A stretch of 64,000 nucleotides of DNA from Taudactylus pleione (GCA_031769625.1 JAUIMM010000115.1:12322501-12386500), one strand, 5' to 3'; shown: positions 46,131 through 57,299, numbered from the stretch's first letter. Numbers and translations are program-made. The notes: generated by a model from the sequence alone, not told the origin.

Positions 46131-49100
46131 TTTTTATTTAAAAACACCACTAACATAATAATAATTCAAAATACCTTGTGTCATAATAAGTGACGCTACT
46201 GGCATAGCTTTATTTGCCTGTTTACACAGACTGCTTGTACCATCAAACAACATCAGTTAAAAGCACCAAGGTTACTATCCAATGGACACAAGTCAATAAT
46301 TTTTTAACCAACTAAACACTTTTACGACAAAAAAAAACTGCATCTAGCCTTTTGCAAAGATATGAGGGTTAATTTTAGCCCACTTATGTTTAGCTGCTTA
46401 GCAACACTTATCCAATGACCTTCAGAGCACCACCTCCTTTTAAAAGGGATAATGAATACCACCATCTAAATAGGACTTTACTTTGTTTGTTTTTTCTTCC
46501 CTATAGAGAAACAAACCCAACTGCTCTTTTTAGATAGAAAACCTTTCCTAAATGTTCTTGTACATGGAAAAGCCATGTTAAAACACCAGGACAGGCACAT
46601 GATAAGTTTGTGGTTTCCACCCTTATAAAACCACACACGTTTCCACCCCCAGCTGCTCACTTATTTTAGTCAAAGTGTCACAATTCTACAGAACAACATA
46701 TCTACAAGGTCAGTAAGGAAAGTACAACACATGCAGGTTACTCAGAGAAAATGGAAGCATCCTCTACACACCCAGCATGCCTACAACAAATGTAAAACAA
46801 ACAAGAGGGAAAAAAATCTGCAGGCTTGTAACTCATTCAGGGCAGGAAAGCACTTAATGGGCTGCAGGCTGTCCTGGAACTGAACGAATTATCAAACATC
46901 CACCAACCGATGCACCTAACAGGCCATCCATGGGGCTACATGATTAGATACAAGACATTAGCTGCTCTGATTAAGCACTGACTGGCTCTAAAGATAATCT
47001 AAGCTTCCATCTGGCAAAGGAAGGGTTACATGCAAACTTCAGCCCATCTGACTTTGACTTGCCTGACACAAGTAAAGAAGCAAAGATAGTAGGTTGCACA
47101 ACTACAATGTAATCCAAACTGATGGAATGGGTATTCCTGCACATTAATACAGACATATAACAAGGGAAAACTTGATCACTGATCCTCACTACCTGGCTAA
47201 GGTGTGCCAGAGATGAAACAGCAGAGCTGTCCAGGAAACATGATGGATGCGTTTCTACGGAGCAGCAAATGAGACTTCATCAGGCAACAACTATTTCTAT
47301 GTTATGGAATGGGTGTAAACTATACAAAGGCCATACGACATACATACATTATATAGTGTACTACTCAAAGTTAAGTGAAACCTACGCAATGTGCATTGAT
47401 TAAGGACTTGCGTTTTTCTTAAATAACTAACTTATAAGAACTTGTATTGTAGTAAATCCCCAAAGTGAGTATCATGATTCTGGCTGTCAATGTGGTCGGA
47501 AAATTTTATAAGCTATCCCTGTAATTATACAAGACTGCTGTCACATGCCAACATGGAGGTCAGAGTATCAGGCATGAAATGGCTCAGCTATAGAGAGGTT
47601 AAGCTGTGAGCAGAGAGTGAGTACCCTCCATCAGATACACTTCCCTCCCCTAAGTTAGTGCACAGTATGTATGTTGGTGCTGCTGTGCTGGCTCTTAAGC
47701 CGTGTAGAATTTCGTAATGGAATGTGAACTGCTCATCCGGATCTGGGCTCCTTCTATCTCCTAACCAGTAAGGAGCAGGGGAGGACAGATCTGCTGAGAC
47801 AGGAGAAATGCTCTTTCTCCTCCTTCTTTTATAACTCATCAAGGATGCCTTACAGAGTAACATACAGCAACAGAAAGTACTGCAACCCATCTTGTACGTA
47901 TATACGCACAACAACACACATACATCACAAAACTAAAATCTTAATAAAAAATAAACTACAAATGACACAACTGCAATTAAGCCTAATGGCAGCACACTGA
48001 TCTCAGTGCATGAGGAGGAAGAGGAAACAGAGACGACCAAAAAAAAAAAAAAACAACTCTTTAAAAAGTTTTTCAATCCTCATCAAAAAGAGAGAGTGCC
48101 TTCACTAGCAGCAGCAATAACAGGAACATTAAAGATCAACTTGGCAAAAGTACAGAAAAGAAAGTATAATTTCATATACTCCATCCCTATCCTCCTCCCA
48201 GAAAGCCAGGCAACACTGAGGAGGAGACGCACAGTAGTGGGGACAAAACTAATGCTTCTTAGCAACCATTAAGGTCACAGTCTCCTAGAGACGAGTCTGG
48301 CTAGTTATCTACTTAGGGGAGACATTCAAAAGGGAAAATATATACAAATAAATCGAATTAAATAAAACGTTTCCTATAGAATGTACATAACTACAGGTGG
48401 AAAAAAGCACAATAAGGAAACTACGTTAAAATACTACTACCAGTAAGTGACTATTTGGGGAGACAAGATGTGCTGGGTGAGCGAGTGATGAGCAGCCCAG
48501 CCTACGAACATCTATGCAGCAGAAATGGATGCCGGGAGGAGGATCATGGAACTTACTAAAGAGCCCACAAAGTGAGAAAAACAAACTTACAAAGTTTTTC
48601 TACCTTATACTAAACTCGCCACATCCCCCCAATGATCTCTGCTCTGATGCCTGTCTCCTTCCTGTACTCATGACGACGATGTGGCTGCTACGTGTGACTC
48701 CCCTGATACAGAGTCACACACACAGCACGGAGCAGATGCTGCTCGGTCCACGCACAAAAATACACACTCACCGCTTTAGAAGTGTCTCATAATCCACACA
48801 AGTGGAAAACAGCCCTCTCCCTGACAATTACCAGGGGTGGAAAGTTTGTCAAGGCCAACAGGCATGCACCCCCACCTCTCTCACACACACAGCAAGTGGT
48901 ATGAGAAGGGAACACACGGAAGATACATGGAGGATGTAATAAACGCAGAGAGGAGGACAGGGAGAGAGGAGCTACCAGAAAGGAAGAGACAGAGCTACAC
49001 TTCCCCCATCTCCACTAACATTACTGGCCCAATTGCTGCCCTAAAAGCCCAGACCTACTTCTCTGGAAGGGATAAGGTTAATAGATGCACAGCAGGACGC

Positions 49101-49146
49101 AAAAATACACTTTAAATAGGTTGTAGAAAACTTTGTCTTAACTTAC
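46131..49146. other. Single-copy-looking sequence, candidate first intron and regulatory DNA
   Basis: No transposable elements recognised. 46830-47240 and 47580-47920 have balanced composition. If the donor at 49146 is real, this is the start of intron 1 of a minus-strand gene. The open frames here show no known domain. Confidence 0.3.
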
Positions 49147-49520
49147 CTTACAAGGGATGTCTTCATCTCATATGCTGAATACCAGGAAGATCCATTAAGT
49201 AATACCGGATAGGAATACAAGAATGACAAAATGAAGAAAAAAAATATATAAAAGTGAAAAAAGTTGGTTTTCTTTCTAATGTGTTAGTGGGAAAGTTTGA
49301 TAGTCCCGTCTGCGTGAGGCCACAGTGCTAACAGCAGCACCATCCAGGATCTGGTGGTGCTTGCTAGTTAAAAATAAACTTTGCTCTAGGAGGAGATGAT
49401 CTGGCTGGATTCCTGAGCTCAGCCAGTTTAATATGGATGAGCATCAGGTCCTGCAGGCAAAATGCTGCTCTTGGTGCTGCTGCTGTTGCTGCTCAAAGCT
49501 GGTTGGTAGAGAGACTTTAA
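49147..49520 (-). other. Candidate 5' noncoding exon of a minus-strand gene
   Basis: On the minus strand the sequence ends CATCCCTTGTAAG and is followed at 49146 by GTAAGT, a consensus donor. The preceding 350 bases have no repeat signature and include a CAG-rich stretch (49462-49497). Short frames beginning ATG all stop within a few codons, so it would be untranslated leader. The upstream boundary is arbitrary, since a transcription start cannot be seen. I do not recognise the gene. Without transcript data this remains a splice-site-based guess. Confidence 0.3.
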
Positions 49521-50530
49521 CAAGGAAGGAGAAGGAGAGTCAAAGAGGGCGGAGAGACAGAGGAGAGAGGAGGAGGTGGGGGAGGGTGAAAAAAAGCAAC
49601 ATCATCTTCTCTACATTGGGTCACAACTTAGAAAAAACTTTTTTTTTAAACTATCCTTCATTTCATCACACTTTTAATTGATAATTGTTAAAAACGTGCG
49701 AATTAGAAAAGCAATGTGATACAAAGTGTTTTCACATTAATATTACTATAACTACCTGTTGATTCTGCTAAGCTGTTAAACAGTTTAATGGAAAGTTGAT
49801 AAGTGAACAATAAACACTCATTTATGGCGATTTTCCCCCAATCGAGCTGCAATCTATCCCTGTACTGCTGCTCTATTCGATGGAAGGTTCTGTGTTAAAT
49901 GTCACCACTACAAAGGTCAAAATGTATTGGCATGAAAAAAAAAAGTTCCATCCAAATTTTCATTAGAATAAAAGGAGTGGTCCCACCGTCCCTGAGTGAT
50001 GCAGTGAGGATACGGCGGGGGGGCGTGGGCTGCTGCTCCCTCAGCTGATAGCCCTTTAGGTGCTCATGCAGGTGAGGGTTAGCACTTAGCAGGGCGGAGA
50101 TCCTACAGCAGCAGCAGCAGTGCATGAGAGGAAGAGCCTGCAGAGCTAAGGGAAGAATTCTGCCTGGATGTGCAAAGTTCACAGGTCTCACCTTATCTTT
50201 CCTTCCTCCACACTTGCTCCTCAAGAGCAGCAAGTGGCTAAAAGTAGATCAGCTGACCTGTATGGAGGATGGTGGATGGGTGGTGCAGTGGGAACCTGGG
50301 GAGGCAGGTAGAGCAGGTTAGGGACTTTTTGCAGTTTACTCTCCCCCTCATGCGTCCTCTCCCTCCCTCCCCGATAGAGGAACCATCACGTGTTTCATCT
50401 CCTGGGGACGTGTTACTGAGCCGCCCTGGCTGCTGCTGCTGCTGCTTCTGTAACAGCCTGTTGCAACAAAGTAGCATCCTATCATTGTTCTTGCAGGGTG
50501 AGTGCGAGGCACTGTACATCCCATACGCCA
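49521..50530. promoter_or_regulatory. Candidate promoter region (GC/CT-rich, CAG runs, E-box)
   Basis: GA-rich tract at 49525-49590, GC-richer block 49980-50470 with CAG/CTG runs at 50106-50121 and 50430-50447, a CACGTG E-box near 50387, and a CCTCCCTCCC tract near 50356. No TATA box is placed convincingly. The composition differs from the AT-rich surroundings and fits a TATA-less promoter flanked by leader exons. No single binding site is proven. Confidence 0.3.
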
Positions 50531-51014
50531 TGTTTGAGAACTACTATATAAGTTTTCCTTCCCTGCTGCTTAAACTAACCCTTCTAACAATGAATTACAC
50601 CTGCTAAATTCAAAGTTTAGAAATTGGTCACAGGTGCCTAAGTCAATGAAACATGTCTTACAATAAAAGCATGCATCATGTCATCCAGCAAATTGCCAGG
50701 CTGCCACTACATAAAATCACATCACTAATCAAACACTAGCAAGTTGCAAACAGATTAAACAAACTAGACCCATCACCCAGAACTTAGAGAGTTAAACCTA
50801 TTAATGCAAATAAATGAGTGAGCCTTTCTGGCACGATTAGAGCAGACAGCCCAGGTCTTGCCTTGCCTCACCTTACCTGTGATGCTCCCTTGGCAACTGG
50901 ACCTGTGCAGTTAGGAAACTAATGTTCTACTTACAATAATTTTGAGCTTACTATTTAGAAAAATAAATATTATAATTTACATCCTGTTTTAATAAAGACA
51001 ATCATTGCTCACAT
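50531..51014. other. Unannotated sequence
   Basis: Apart from the splice-like motifs at 50877-50902, nothing recognised. Confidence 0.4.
50877..50902 (-). other. Candidate 26-base alternative leader exon
   Basis: On the minus strand CTAACTGCACAG precedes GTCCAGTTGCCAAGGGAGCA and the exon would close with TCACAG before GTAAGG. This gives an acceptor with a nearby CTAAC branch-like site and a strong donor 26 bases apart. Such coincidences occur by chance. It is listed because it lies just upstream of the other donor candidate on the same strand. Confidence 0.15.
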
Positions 51015-51187
51015 AGGGGCCTATGTATCAAAGCTTGATGAGAGAGAAAATTGTGATAGAAAAAGTATTAACCAATCAGCTCCTAACTCATTTTTCAAAC
51101 AGAGCTTGTAAAATGTAAGTTAGAAGCTGATTGGTTAATACTTTATCTCTCACAATTTTCTCTCTCCAGTCTTTGATAATACCCCAC
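51015..51187 (+). mobile_element. Palindromic MITE, complete copy
   Basis: GGGGCCTATGTATCAAAGC and ACCAATCAGCTCCTAACT on the left are inverted on the right as AGTTAGAAGCTGATTGGTT and TTTGATAATACCCC. About 60-bp arms around a loop near CAAACAGAGCTTG. Confidence 0.85.
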
Positions 51188-51333
51188 TATGTATGGCATA
51201 GTGCAGTGCTAACAATCCTGTATTAATTGCTCAAATGAGCCTATCAAATTAATGAATGGATCAGTAACAACAGAAATCCTTCATGTTTTTACACATAGTG
51301 GCACATGATGGGATCAGGAATAATAAGTGATCT

Positions 51334-51800
51334 GGGGCTTAATGTTCACAATGCTGATATATTTACGCAGTTGAGCGATTATTAGTAATCTGCGCATGCA
51401 TCTAAGTCACATTGCGCATGTGTTAAGGTACATTACCGTTGTCACTTGCAGTTTGATTGACAGGGAGAGTTTGGGAGAGGGAAAGGGAGTGGCGGCACAA
51501 AACGCAGGTGTGTCTTGACCGTTTTTGGTGCATGTCATAACCTACATCTGAGATCCCATACGCAATAAAAATGGCTCCGGCGTCTCTGCACACTGCCATT
51601 CTGTGCCACCACAGGGTTACTCAGAAGGTTGATCATCGAAAAATCTGAAACCAATTCTGTGTCTTTGTACGCAGCCACTTGGATTTGCGTTCTTGCCATC
51701 TGTGAGCATCTCAGTACAAATCCTGGCGTCTGCGATATATGCATACTTTAGCACAGCAAATGTGGTGGCATTAGCGTACAGCTCTGAGTCAGGCCCTTGG
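51334..51800 (-). mobile_element. Non-autonomous inverted-repeat element, copy 2 of family A
   Basis: Reverse-complemented it begins GGGCCTGACTCAGAGCTG, then TACGCTAATGCCACCACA, and ends near TGTGAACATTAAGCCCC. Blocks CGCCGGAGCCATTTTTA, GCCGCCACTCCC, CCCTGTCAATCA and AATCGCTCAACTG match 150-603 in order. Confidence 0.65.
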
Positions 51801-51872
51801 ATAACAGGTGAAAAAGATATAAGACCATAATTCAAGAAAAATGAATTGGGAGAACTTTATAAAGCTAACTTT

Positions 51873-52234
51873 CAGGGGCGCTGAGAGGGGGGGGGAGCGG
51901 GTACAGATTACCCAGGCCCGGGCTTCCTGAGGGGCCCGGCGCCGCTCCCCCTCCCTCACAGCAGCCCAGCACACAGCGTGTGCTGAGCTGCAGTGGAGAC
52001 TGCTCGTGGCTGCTGAGCAGCAGCCACAGCAGTCTCCTAAGCCTGTGGGGGGAGCGATCACACTGACCGCGCCCCCCCTGGCTTTGCGCCAGGCTGAGGG
52101 GGCTCAGAGCGCCCCCTCTCCCCAGCGCGTGGCGCTGCATATCTTTTTTTTCCGGGAAGGGGGTGTGGCCACGCCTCTCACGATTAGGCCACACCCCCAA
52201 TTACCCGGGCCCGCCGCAGCTCTCAGCGGGCCTG
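51873..52234 (+). mobile_element. hAT-type GC-rich element
   Basis: Starts CAGGGGCGCTGAGAGG and ends CTCTCAGCGGGCCTG, i.e. inverted ends CAGGGGCGCTGAGAG versus CAGGCCCGCTGAGAG. Flanks CTAACTTT (51865-51872) and CTAACTTG (52235-52242) match at 7 of 8 positions. A stem GAGACTGCT...AGCAGTCTC around GGCTGCTGAGCAGCAGCC lies near 51995-52038. Confidence 0.8.
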
Positions 52235-52679
52235 CTAACTTGTATTATTAATTTGCACATCAGTTGCTGCATCTCACAAGCTTAGCAATGTACAAACATT
52301 GCGGCCAATGAAGAGCTGAACACAAGTTAGTTCTTGCGTGTTCTGGCACTGCACATACCCCATGGCAGATTGCTCATAGGCAGCTCGGTAGTAAAATCTC
52401 CACTTGAGAAATACGTTTTATATAGCTAATAAAAAATTAATAGATTTATATGTAATATAGTGTGTGTGTGCCCATTTTTTAGGGTAACCACTCTCCAAAG
52501 AAAACCAAGTAGTAAATTACTAAAAATAAATAAAAAATAAAACAGCATTTAAAAGATTCTGATTGAATAATTAAATAATAACTGACATCACAGTCAAAAA
52601 AAAAAAGGTTTTACAAATTTAATGTCAATAAGAAATTATAAAAATACAATCTTCAATTGACACATTCATAAATAATGTA
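52235..52679. other. AT-rich spacer
   Basis: Very AT-rich with A-runs. Possibly a weak family B fragment near 52370. No gene. Confidence 0.35.
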
Positions 52680-53375
52680 TGATACATCTATAGGGTATAT
52701 TCAATTAGTCATGAGTTTTTGCATGCAAAAAATTAGTCGGACATCACAACCAATTTTGGATTACCACAGGTATGGGTGCTCCCAACATCTGCAGTATCCA
52801 ATAAAAAAAATATTAGTAGCAGATTATTTTTGTGGGCAAAATCCCACAGGGGGGAAATGGGGTCACACTCACCTGCGTTCAGGTGCACCTCTTCCGGCTG
52901 CAGCAGGCTCCTCACACCGCCAGGACACGCACGCACACATATACCTCCCCCCCACAGACACACTTACAGACACCAGCAGCACCTCTCGCACACTGACAGA
53001 CACCGATAGCACCCTTCACACACACAGTGGTCACATTCATGTTGCTGGAGAAGATGGCAGAAGACTTCAGTCGGGAAAGGAGAGGAGAAGGACAGCGCTG
53101 CAGAAGGAGAGTATTATGGACTATTTAAGCTAATTCAAAACATCCAATTGCTTATTTAGTTCTTGGGGGGTGGGGGTTTCAAAGGATTCCAGAACAAGTG
53201 CCGATCATTTTTCCTTAAAATATGGATTTTAGGAAACATTAGGCCTGCTCAAAATCAAAAATCAAAAACCTTGCACCCAATTGAATCCCAAAAATCTCTC
53301 ACCTGTGGGGAAAACCCCACAGGTGCGAGATTTTTGGTATACTCGCACCAAATTGGAAAAGCCCCTATGTATCCA
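52680..53375 (+). mobile_element. Family E-related non-autonomous element, copy 3
   Basis: Opens AGGGTATATTCAATTAGTC and closes with a TCGCACCAAATTGG block near AAAAGCCCCTA, an inverted TATTCAATTxG-type end. AAGTGCCGATCATTTTTCC + TTAAAATATGGATTTTAGG and GGCCTGCTCAAAATC match 32785-32860. A hairpin CTCACCTGTGGGG/CCCCACAGGTGCGAG lies at about 53297-53330. The CA-rich, Pro-rich interior frame is not a gene. Confidence 0.5.
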
Positions 53376-53416
53376 AGAAATAAAGCTGTCACTCAGCTTG
53401 GAATACAGTGGATAAT

Positions 53417-53580
53417 ATTTATCAAACCTACTAAAGAGCACAAGTGAAGGTCTTGTCCATAGCAACCAATCAGATGCTAGCTATCATTTAATAAACTGTA
53501 CTAGATAAATTATAGCTACAATATAATTACTTGATATGGGCAACACTTCCACTTGAAAATGTGATAAATCTTCCCCACAA
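53417..53580 (+). mobile_element. Palindromic MITE, diverged copy
   Basis: TTTATCAAACCTACTAAAG, CATAGCAACCAATCAGATG on the left face TATGGGCAACACTTCCAC and GTGATAAATCTTCCCC on the right. Older than the other copies judging by mismatches. Confidence 0.65.
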
Positions 53581-53866
53581 TCATCCAGGAACAATAATGA
53601 ATACCTACCCCTTACTGGAAATTATGTGCTGGAATAGCAGTATGAATAATGCTCCACCATAATAAGTAGCACTTTAGATTACACTACTGAATGTTCACAG
53701 CAGCAGTCTGAGCTGTTTAGTTGACTCTCGCAGAAATAAGAAGTCATCAGGAGTTAGACAGCATCGAGATGCTCTGTTGGTAAAGTGGTGAGTGATATGT
53801 TTATGCGCCCAATGATAATCCTGCTTTGTAACACAGTGTAGTGGTCCAGACCAAGTAGTGGCAGGC
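53581..53866. other. Spacer
   Basis: No structure recognised. Confidence 0.4.
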
Positions 53867-53874
53867 GTCTAGAT

Positions 53875-54062
53875 CACAGGTTCTCAAGCTCGGTCCTCAG
53901 GACCCCAAACAGTGCATGTTTTCCAGGTCTCCTCACTGAATCACAATCCACCTATGGATCTTTTAAAATGTGTGAGTGTAATGAATACACCTGTGCACCT
54001 GCTGGGTGACCTGCAAAACGTGAACTGTGTGGGGTCCTGAGGACCGAGTTTGAGAACCTCTG
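53875..54062 (+). mobile_element. hAT-type MITE with CACAGGTTCTCAA ends
   Basis: Left end CACAGGTTCTCAAGCTCGG and inverted right end CAGAGGTTCTCAAACTCGG, each followed by TCCTCAGGACCCCA. Perfect 8-bp duplications GTCTAGAT lie at 53867-53874 and 54063-54070. Confidence 0.85.
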
Positions 54063-54149
54063 GTCTAGATGAAAACAACACATAGGGGTTACAGTTTAGA
54101 AATCAGATTTCACAAGTCAACCAAAACAACGCAGTTTGTCTCCTATAGG

Positions 54150-54428
54150 CAGGGCCAGATTAACAATGGGGCGGATGGAGCTACAGCTCCAGGCCTCCAC
54201 ATAAAAATAGGCCCATTGTCATGACAACATGATGTTGACTGGCCATCTGCTCTCCACATTTTTTTCTTTTACATATTTAGAGAGACATTGGGACTGAGAG
54301 TATAGGGGGTACACGCCCACATGGCACTGGCCACACCCACACAGCACTGGTCACATCTCCTCTGCGTCTCATAATAGGCCCTTGGTCATTTTCAGCTCCA
54401 GGCCCATGTGGCCCTAAATCCGGCTCTG
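54150..54428 (+). mobile_element. hAT-type non-autonomous element, 279 bp
   Basis: Starts CAGGGCCAGATTAACAATGG and ends GGCCCTAAATCCGGCTCTG, inverted ends with few mismatches. Perfect 8-bp duplications CCTATAGG lie at 54142-54149 and 54429-54436. Confidence 0.9.
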
Positions 54429-54469
54429 CCTATAGGAGACTTTTTGAAGCATCTCCACATGCATCTTAG

Positions 54470-54760
54470 GGTGCATAACTTGGTAGTACAGGGGTGTTCT
54501 CTCATAGGCAAAGTTTAATAAGGGTATGTCAACAGAATTGTGGGCTATCCAGAGTTGTGCCTATATGAACATATGTGTTTTCTGAAAGATCTCTAGCACC
54601 AAAGATAGGGCTGGCACAAGTACTCACTGATAATGATGACAGCTATAAAACCAAGTATATGGCAGTGTATCCACATAGATGCATACAACTCTGAATATAT
54701 GTAATTCCACCTAACTTGCATTAAACTCAACTGTATAGGGGGATCACTGCACAGATCCGG
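54470..54760 (+). repeat. Dispersed repeat family B, copy 3
   Basis: CTCATAGGCAAAGTTTAATAAGG, AATTGTGGGCTATCC, GGGCTGGCACAAGTA and AATAATGATGACAGCTAT-like blocks follow the order of 1258-1530 and 9610-9860. Confidence 0.4.
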
Positions 54761-55586
54761 GTGGGGATGGGTAGTCAGTGCGAATGCTCTCTCCTGCACA
54801 ACAGCCTCCATGGAACCTTTCGCAGCCCAGCACACAGCAGCATGTGATAGGCTGAAGAGAGATGCTGCTGCTGCTCACAGGTAGGAAGTGTTATGGGAGG
54901 GGGGAGGAGAAGATGGACTCGAGTCCCCAAACACAAGCCCGGGTAATGAAGGCGCTCCTGGGTACATGTGAGAAAGAGCTGCATGTAACAGGTGCTGTGT
55001 CATAATGTGAAGAGGGAAGTGAACCATTCAGTGGTTGCTTGACAACTGGTTTCAAGACTATTGGTTACAATAAAAAAGATGGGGCATCACAATGTACAAA
55101 ATTAGGAATTCTCCCAGGTTTATGTGCCTGTAGATCAATGTCTATAGGGGTGAAGTTTGACAATGTGGTAAATTTAGAAAGTTTGTCACATTATCTAGTA
55201 CTTTCAGTATAATAAAGTAAGTTCAATTCACCATCAGGCCCATAGTGTTTCTCATGTTCATTAATGTATGTATGCTGGATTTATATCTAATTCAGTCAAA
55301 CAAATATGTTGAATCCATCCATTCGTATGGCAGTTAGCATTGGCTGCATTTTAGCTCAACTCTTCCCACATAATCATCTTATCACAAATATAAAACATAT
55401 AAAAATGTGTGAAGGCAGTGAGGATTTACAAGATGCCAATGAAGAGTGAGACCACACCAAGGAGTGGACTGTTTATAGGATCTACTGCAATATCTTCTCA
55501 GTTTAACTGCTCGACCAGCAACTGTCATTGCTGTTGTCATCTCTGTTGCGACTTGGGTGATCTCTATGGTTTCCTTTGTGGTATTG
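54761..55586. other. Unannotated sequence
   Basis: A short CTG run at 54862-54876, otherwise nothing recognised. Part of 55377-55586 may belong to the copia LTR. Confidence 0.35.
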
Positions 55587-55730
55587 GCAGAACCTATGGT
55601 GTTGATAGGTGTCAGTGGTGTGTGATGGGGGTCAGTCCACACAAAAAATATCTTAACATGGGATAGGTTTATTAACCAGGTAGAACACAGAATGCTAGTC
55701 AACACAGGGTATACAATGCAGGAACATACA
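55587..55730 (-). repeat. LTR-like direct repeat, 3' side
   Basis: GCAGAACCTA, GTGGTGTGTGATGG, GGTTTATTAACCAGGT, GAACACAGAATGCTAGTCAA and ATACAATGCAGGAACAT recur in the same order and orientation at 60223-60379. It is cut short at 55733 by another repeat. Confidence 0.7.
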
Positions 55731-55732
55731 AT

Positions 55733-56040
55733 CAGGGCCGGCTTGAGGCATGTTTGACCAGTGCGGTAGAACAGGGGCGCCACCCCATAGAGGGCGCATC
55801 CCTCCCAAACATCCTGATTTCAGCGGGACAGTCCAGTTTTTCGAGCACTGCCCCGCTGTTCCACCCACGGGTCGAAGTGTCCTGTCGGTGGTCGGGAGGT
55901 TGGGCACCTCCACTGCCATGCTGGTCCCAGAGAAGAGGAATGGATGCCGCGCGCATGCTTGCAGCATCCATTCAGTGCAGGGAGAGGGCTGAGGGTAGCC
56001 CAGCTACTGACAGAGTGCTGGGTTTGCCCCCAGCCTAACA
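55733..56040 (+). mobile_element. Hairpin-rich GC element (family D), copy 2
   Basis: Starts CAGGGCCGGCTTGAGGCATG, a hAT-like terminus. It contains CCACCCACGGGTCG and the stem GAATGGATGC/GCATCCATTC (55938-55973), both shared with 17960-18290. It is inserted in or next to the copia 3' LTR. The right boundary is uncertain. Confidence 0.5.
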
Positions 56041-56217
56041 TTAAATGAGAGGCATGCCATACGGACACACCCCCAAATAGTATCATTGAGGGGGCTTGGA
56101 CTATGGTAATGCATGCAGGTGTGACGGGCAATGTCGCTGACAACGCACAGAAGTGCACATAGTGGCACACTGGACGATGTGGACAATATGTACATATTGT
56201 CTGCATATCGTCTAATG
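56041..56217. other. Spacer inside the copia region
   Basis: No coding recognised. May belong to the family D element or to copia 3' sequence. Confidence 0.3.
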
Positions 56218-56402
56218 CAGAGTTTCCCAAGCACAGTCCTCAAGGCATACTAACAGTCCAGGCTTTAAGGATAGCTACATTTGAGCACAGGTGACTTAAT
56301 TAGTGCCTTAGTTATTTTGATTTAACCATCTGTGTTAAAGCATGGATATTACTAAAAGCTGGACTGTTATTGTGCCTTGAGGATCGAGGTTGGGAAACAC
56401 TG
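56218..56402 (+). mobile_element. hAT-type MITE (CAGxGxTTCCCAA family), copy 2
   Basis: Begins CAGAGTTTCCCAAGCACAG and ends GGTTGGGAAACACTG, 185 bp and almost palindromic, with flanks GTCTAATG and ATCTAATG (7 of 8). Same family as 3551-3733. Confidence 0.85.
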
Positions 56403-56622
56403 ATCTAATGTATACCCAGCATAAGGCTTTCCTCACTAGTCACATAATTCACTAAGATTAAAGTGCCATCTACCAGCTCTCTTACTGTATGAAATGGTGT
56501 CTTATGGCAAGGTGCTTAGACCGACCATGATGTTTGGTGCTGGAAGGCAAGTCAGTTGCACCTTTGCTGTCACAGGCAATTTTGATAGTGTAATTTGAAC
56601 TATAAGACCCAATTCACATAAA

Positions 56623-56879
56623 GGGCAAAATTTACTAAACAGCGGGTTCTAAACTCTGGCGGTTTGGTGGCAGTTGGACGGCGGGATCTATTCTGTTCTA
56701 CACCCTGGTGGTTTGGTGGCGGTTTTGCAGCAGTTTCTAAATGACAGCCCTGTTCTTTTCTATTCTAAAATGTGTTTTGACGGCGGTTTTGCAGTGGTTT
56801 TGGCCTTAGTAAATCTGCAGATAGCATAACTGCCACCAAACCGCCAGGGTTTAGAACCCGCCGCTTAGTAATTTTGCCC
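56623..56879 (+). mobile_element. Harbinger-like MITE inserted in copia RNase H
   Basis: Left end GGGCAAAATTTACTAAACAG is inverted at the right end, followed on both sides by GCGGGTTCTAAAC and CGGTTTGGTGGCAGTT. AAA on both flanks fits a 3-bp duplication. It interrupts the RNase H remnant, so it arrived after the copia element. Confidence 0.8.
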
Positions 56880-56960
56880 AAAGTCTCTTTCAGCCACAAT
56901 GATTCTTTTACTGTTTCTTTGAGCGCCATGTACTTAGATTCAGTAGTAGACAAGGCAACT
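56880..56960 (-). pseudogene. Copia RNase H remnant
   Basis: The minus-strand frame reads STTESKYMALKETVKESLWL, the conserved C-terminal RNase H block of copia polyproteins (STxxxEYxAL...ExxWL). It is broken downstream by the MITE at 56623-56879. The upstream link to reverse transcriptase is lost. Confidence 0.75.
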
Positions 56961-57299
56961 GTAGGCTTTGTTAGTCATCAGTAACAGTCCCTGCTTTAAA
57001 ATGTTGCCTGATTACCAGATCTATCAGTTGGTGCACTGGCCCATGGTCTTTTAGTTTGAACTAATTACTTAGCAACAAGTTTACTTCAGCAATCTGGAGC
57101 TCTTGTCCTGCAAGCAATAGCTCATACACGTTCACAACTATGACGAACTATAATGAAAAAGTTTTTCTCCTTCCATTTGTAGAATAATCAATGATGAGTT
57201 TTAGAACATACAAAGTAAATTTCTAGCAATACACTGTCAAGCTTGATGTACCAGCAGCGGCCACTTTGTTTTAGCCAATACAATGATTTTTTTTAGTAA

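Noticed and set aside
50430..50531. Poly-glutamine protein exon on the minus strand
   Set aside because: A short CAG run opens one frame, but no start context, domain or convincing splice pair supports coding.
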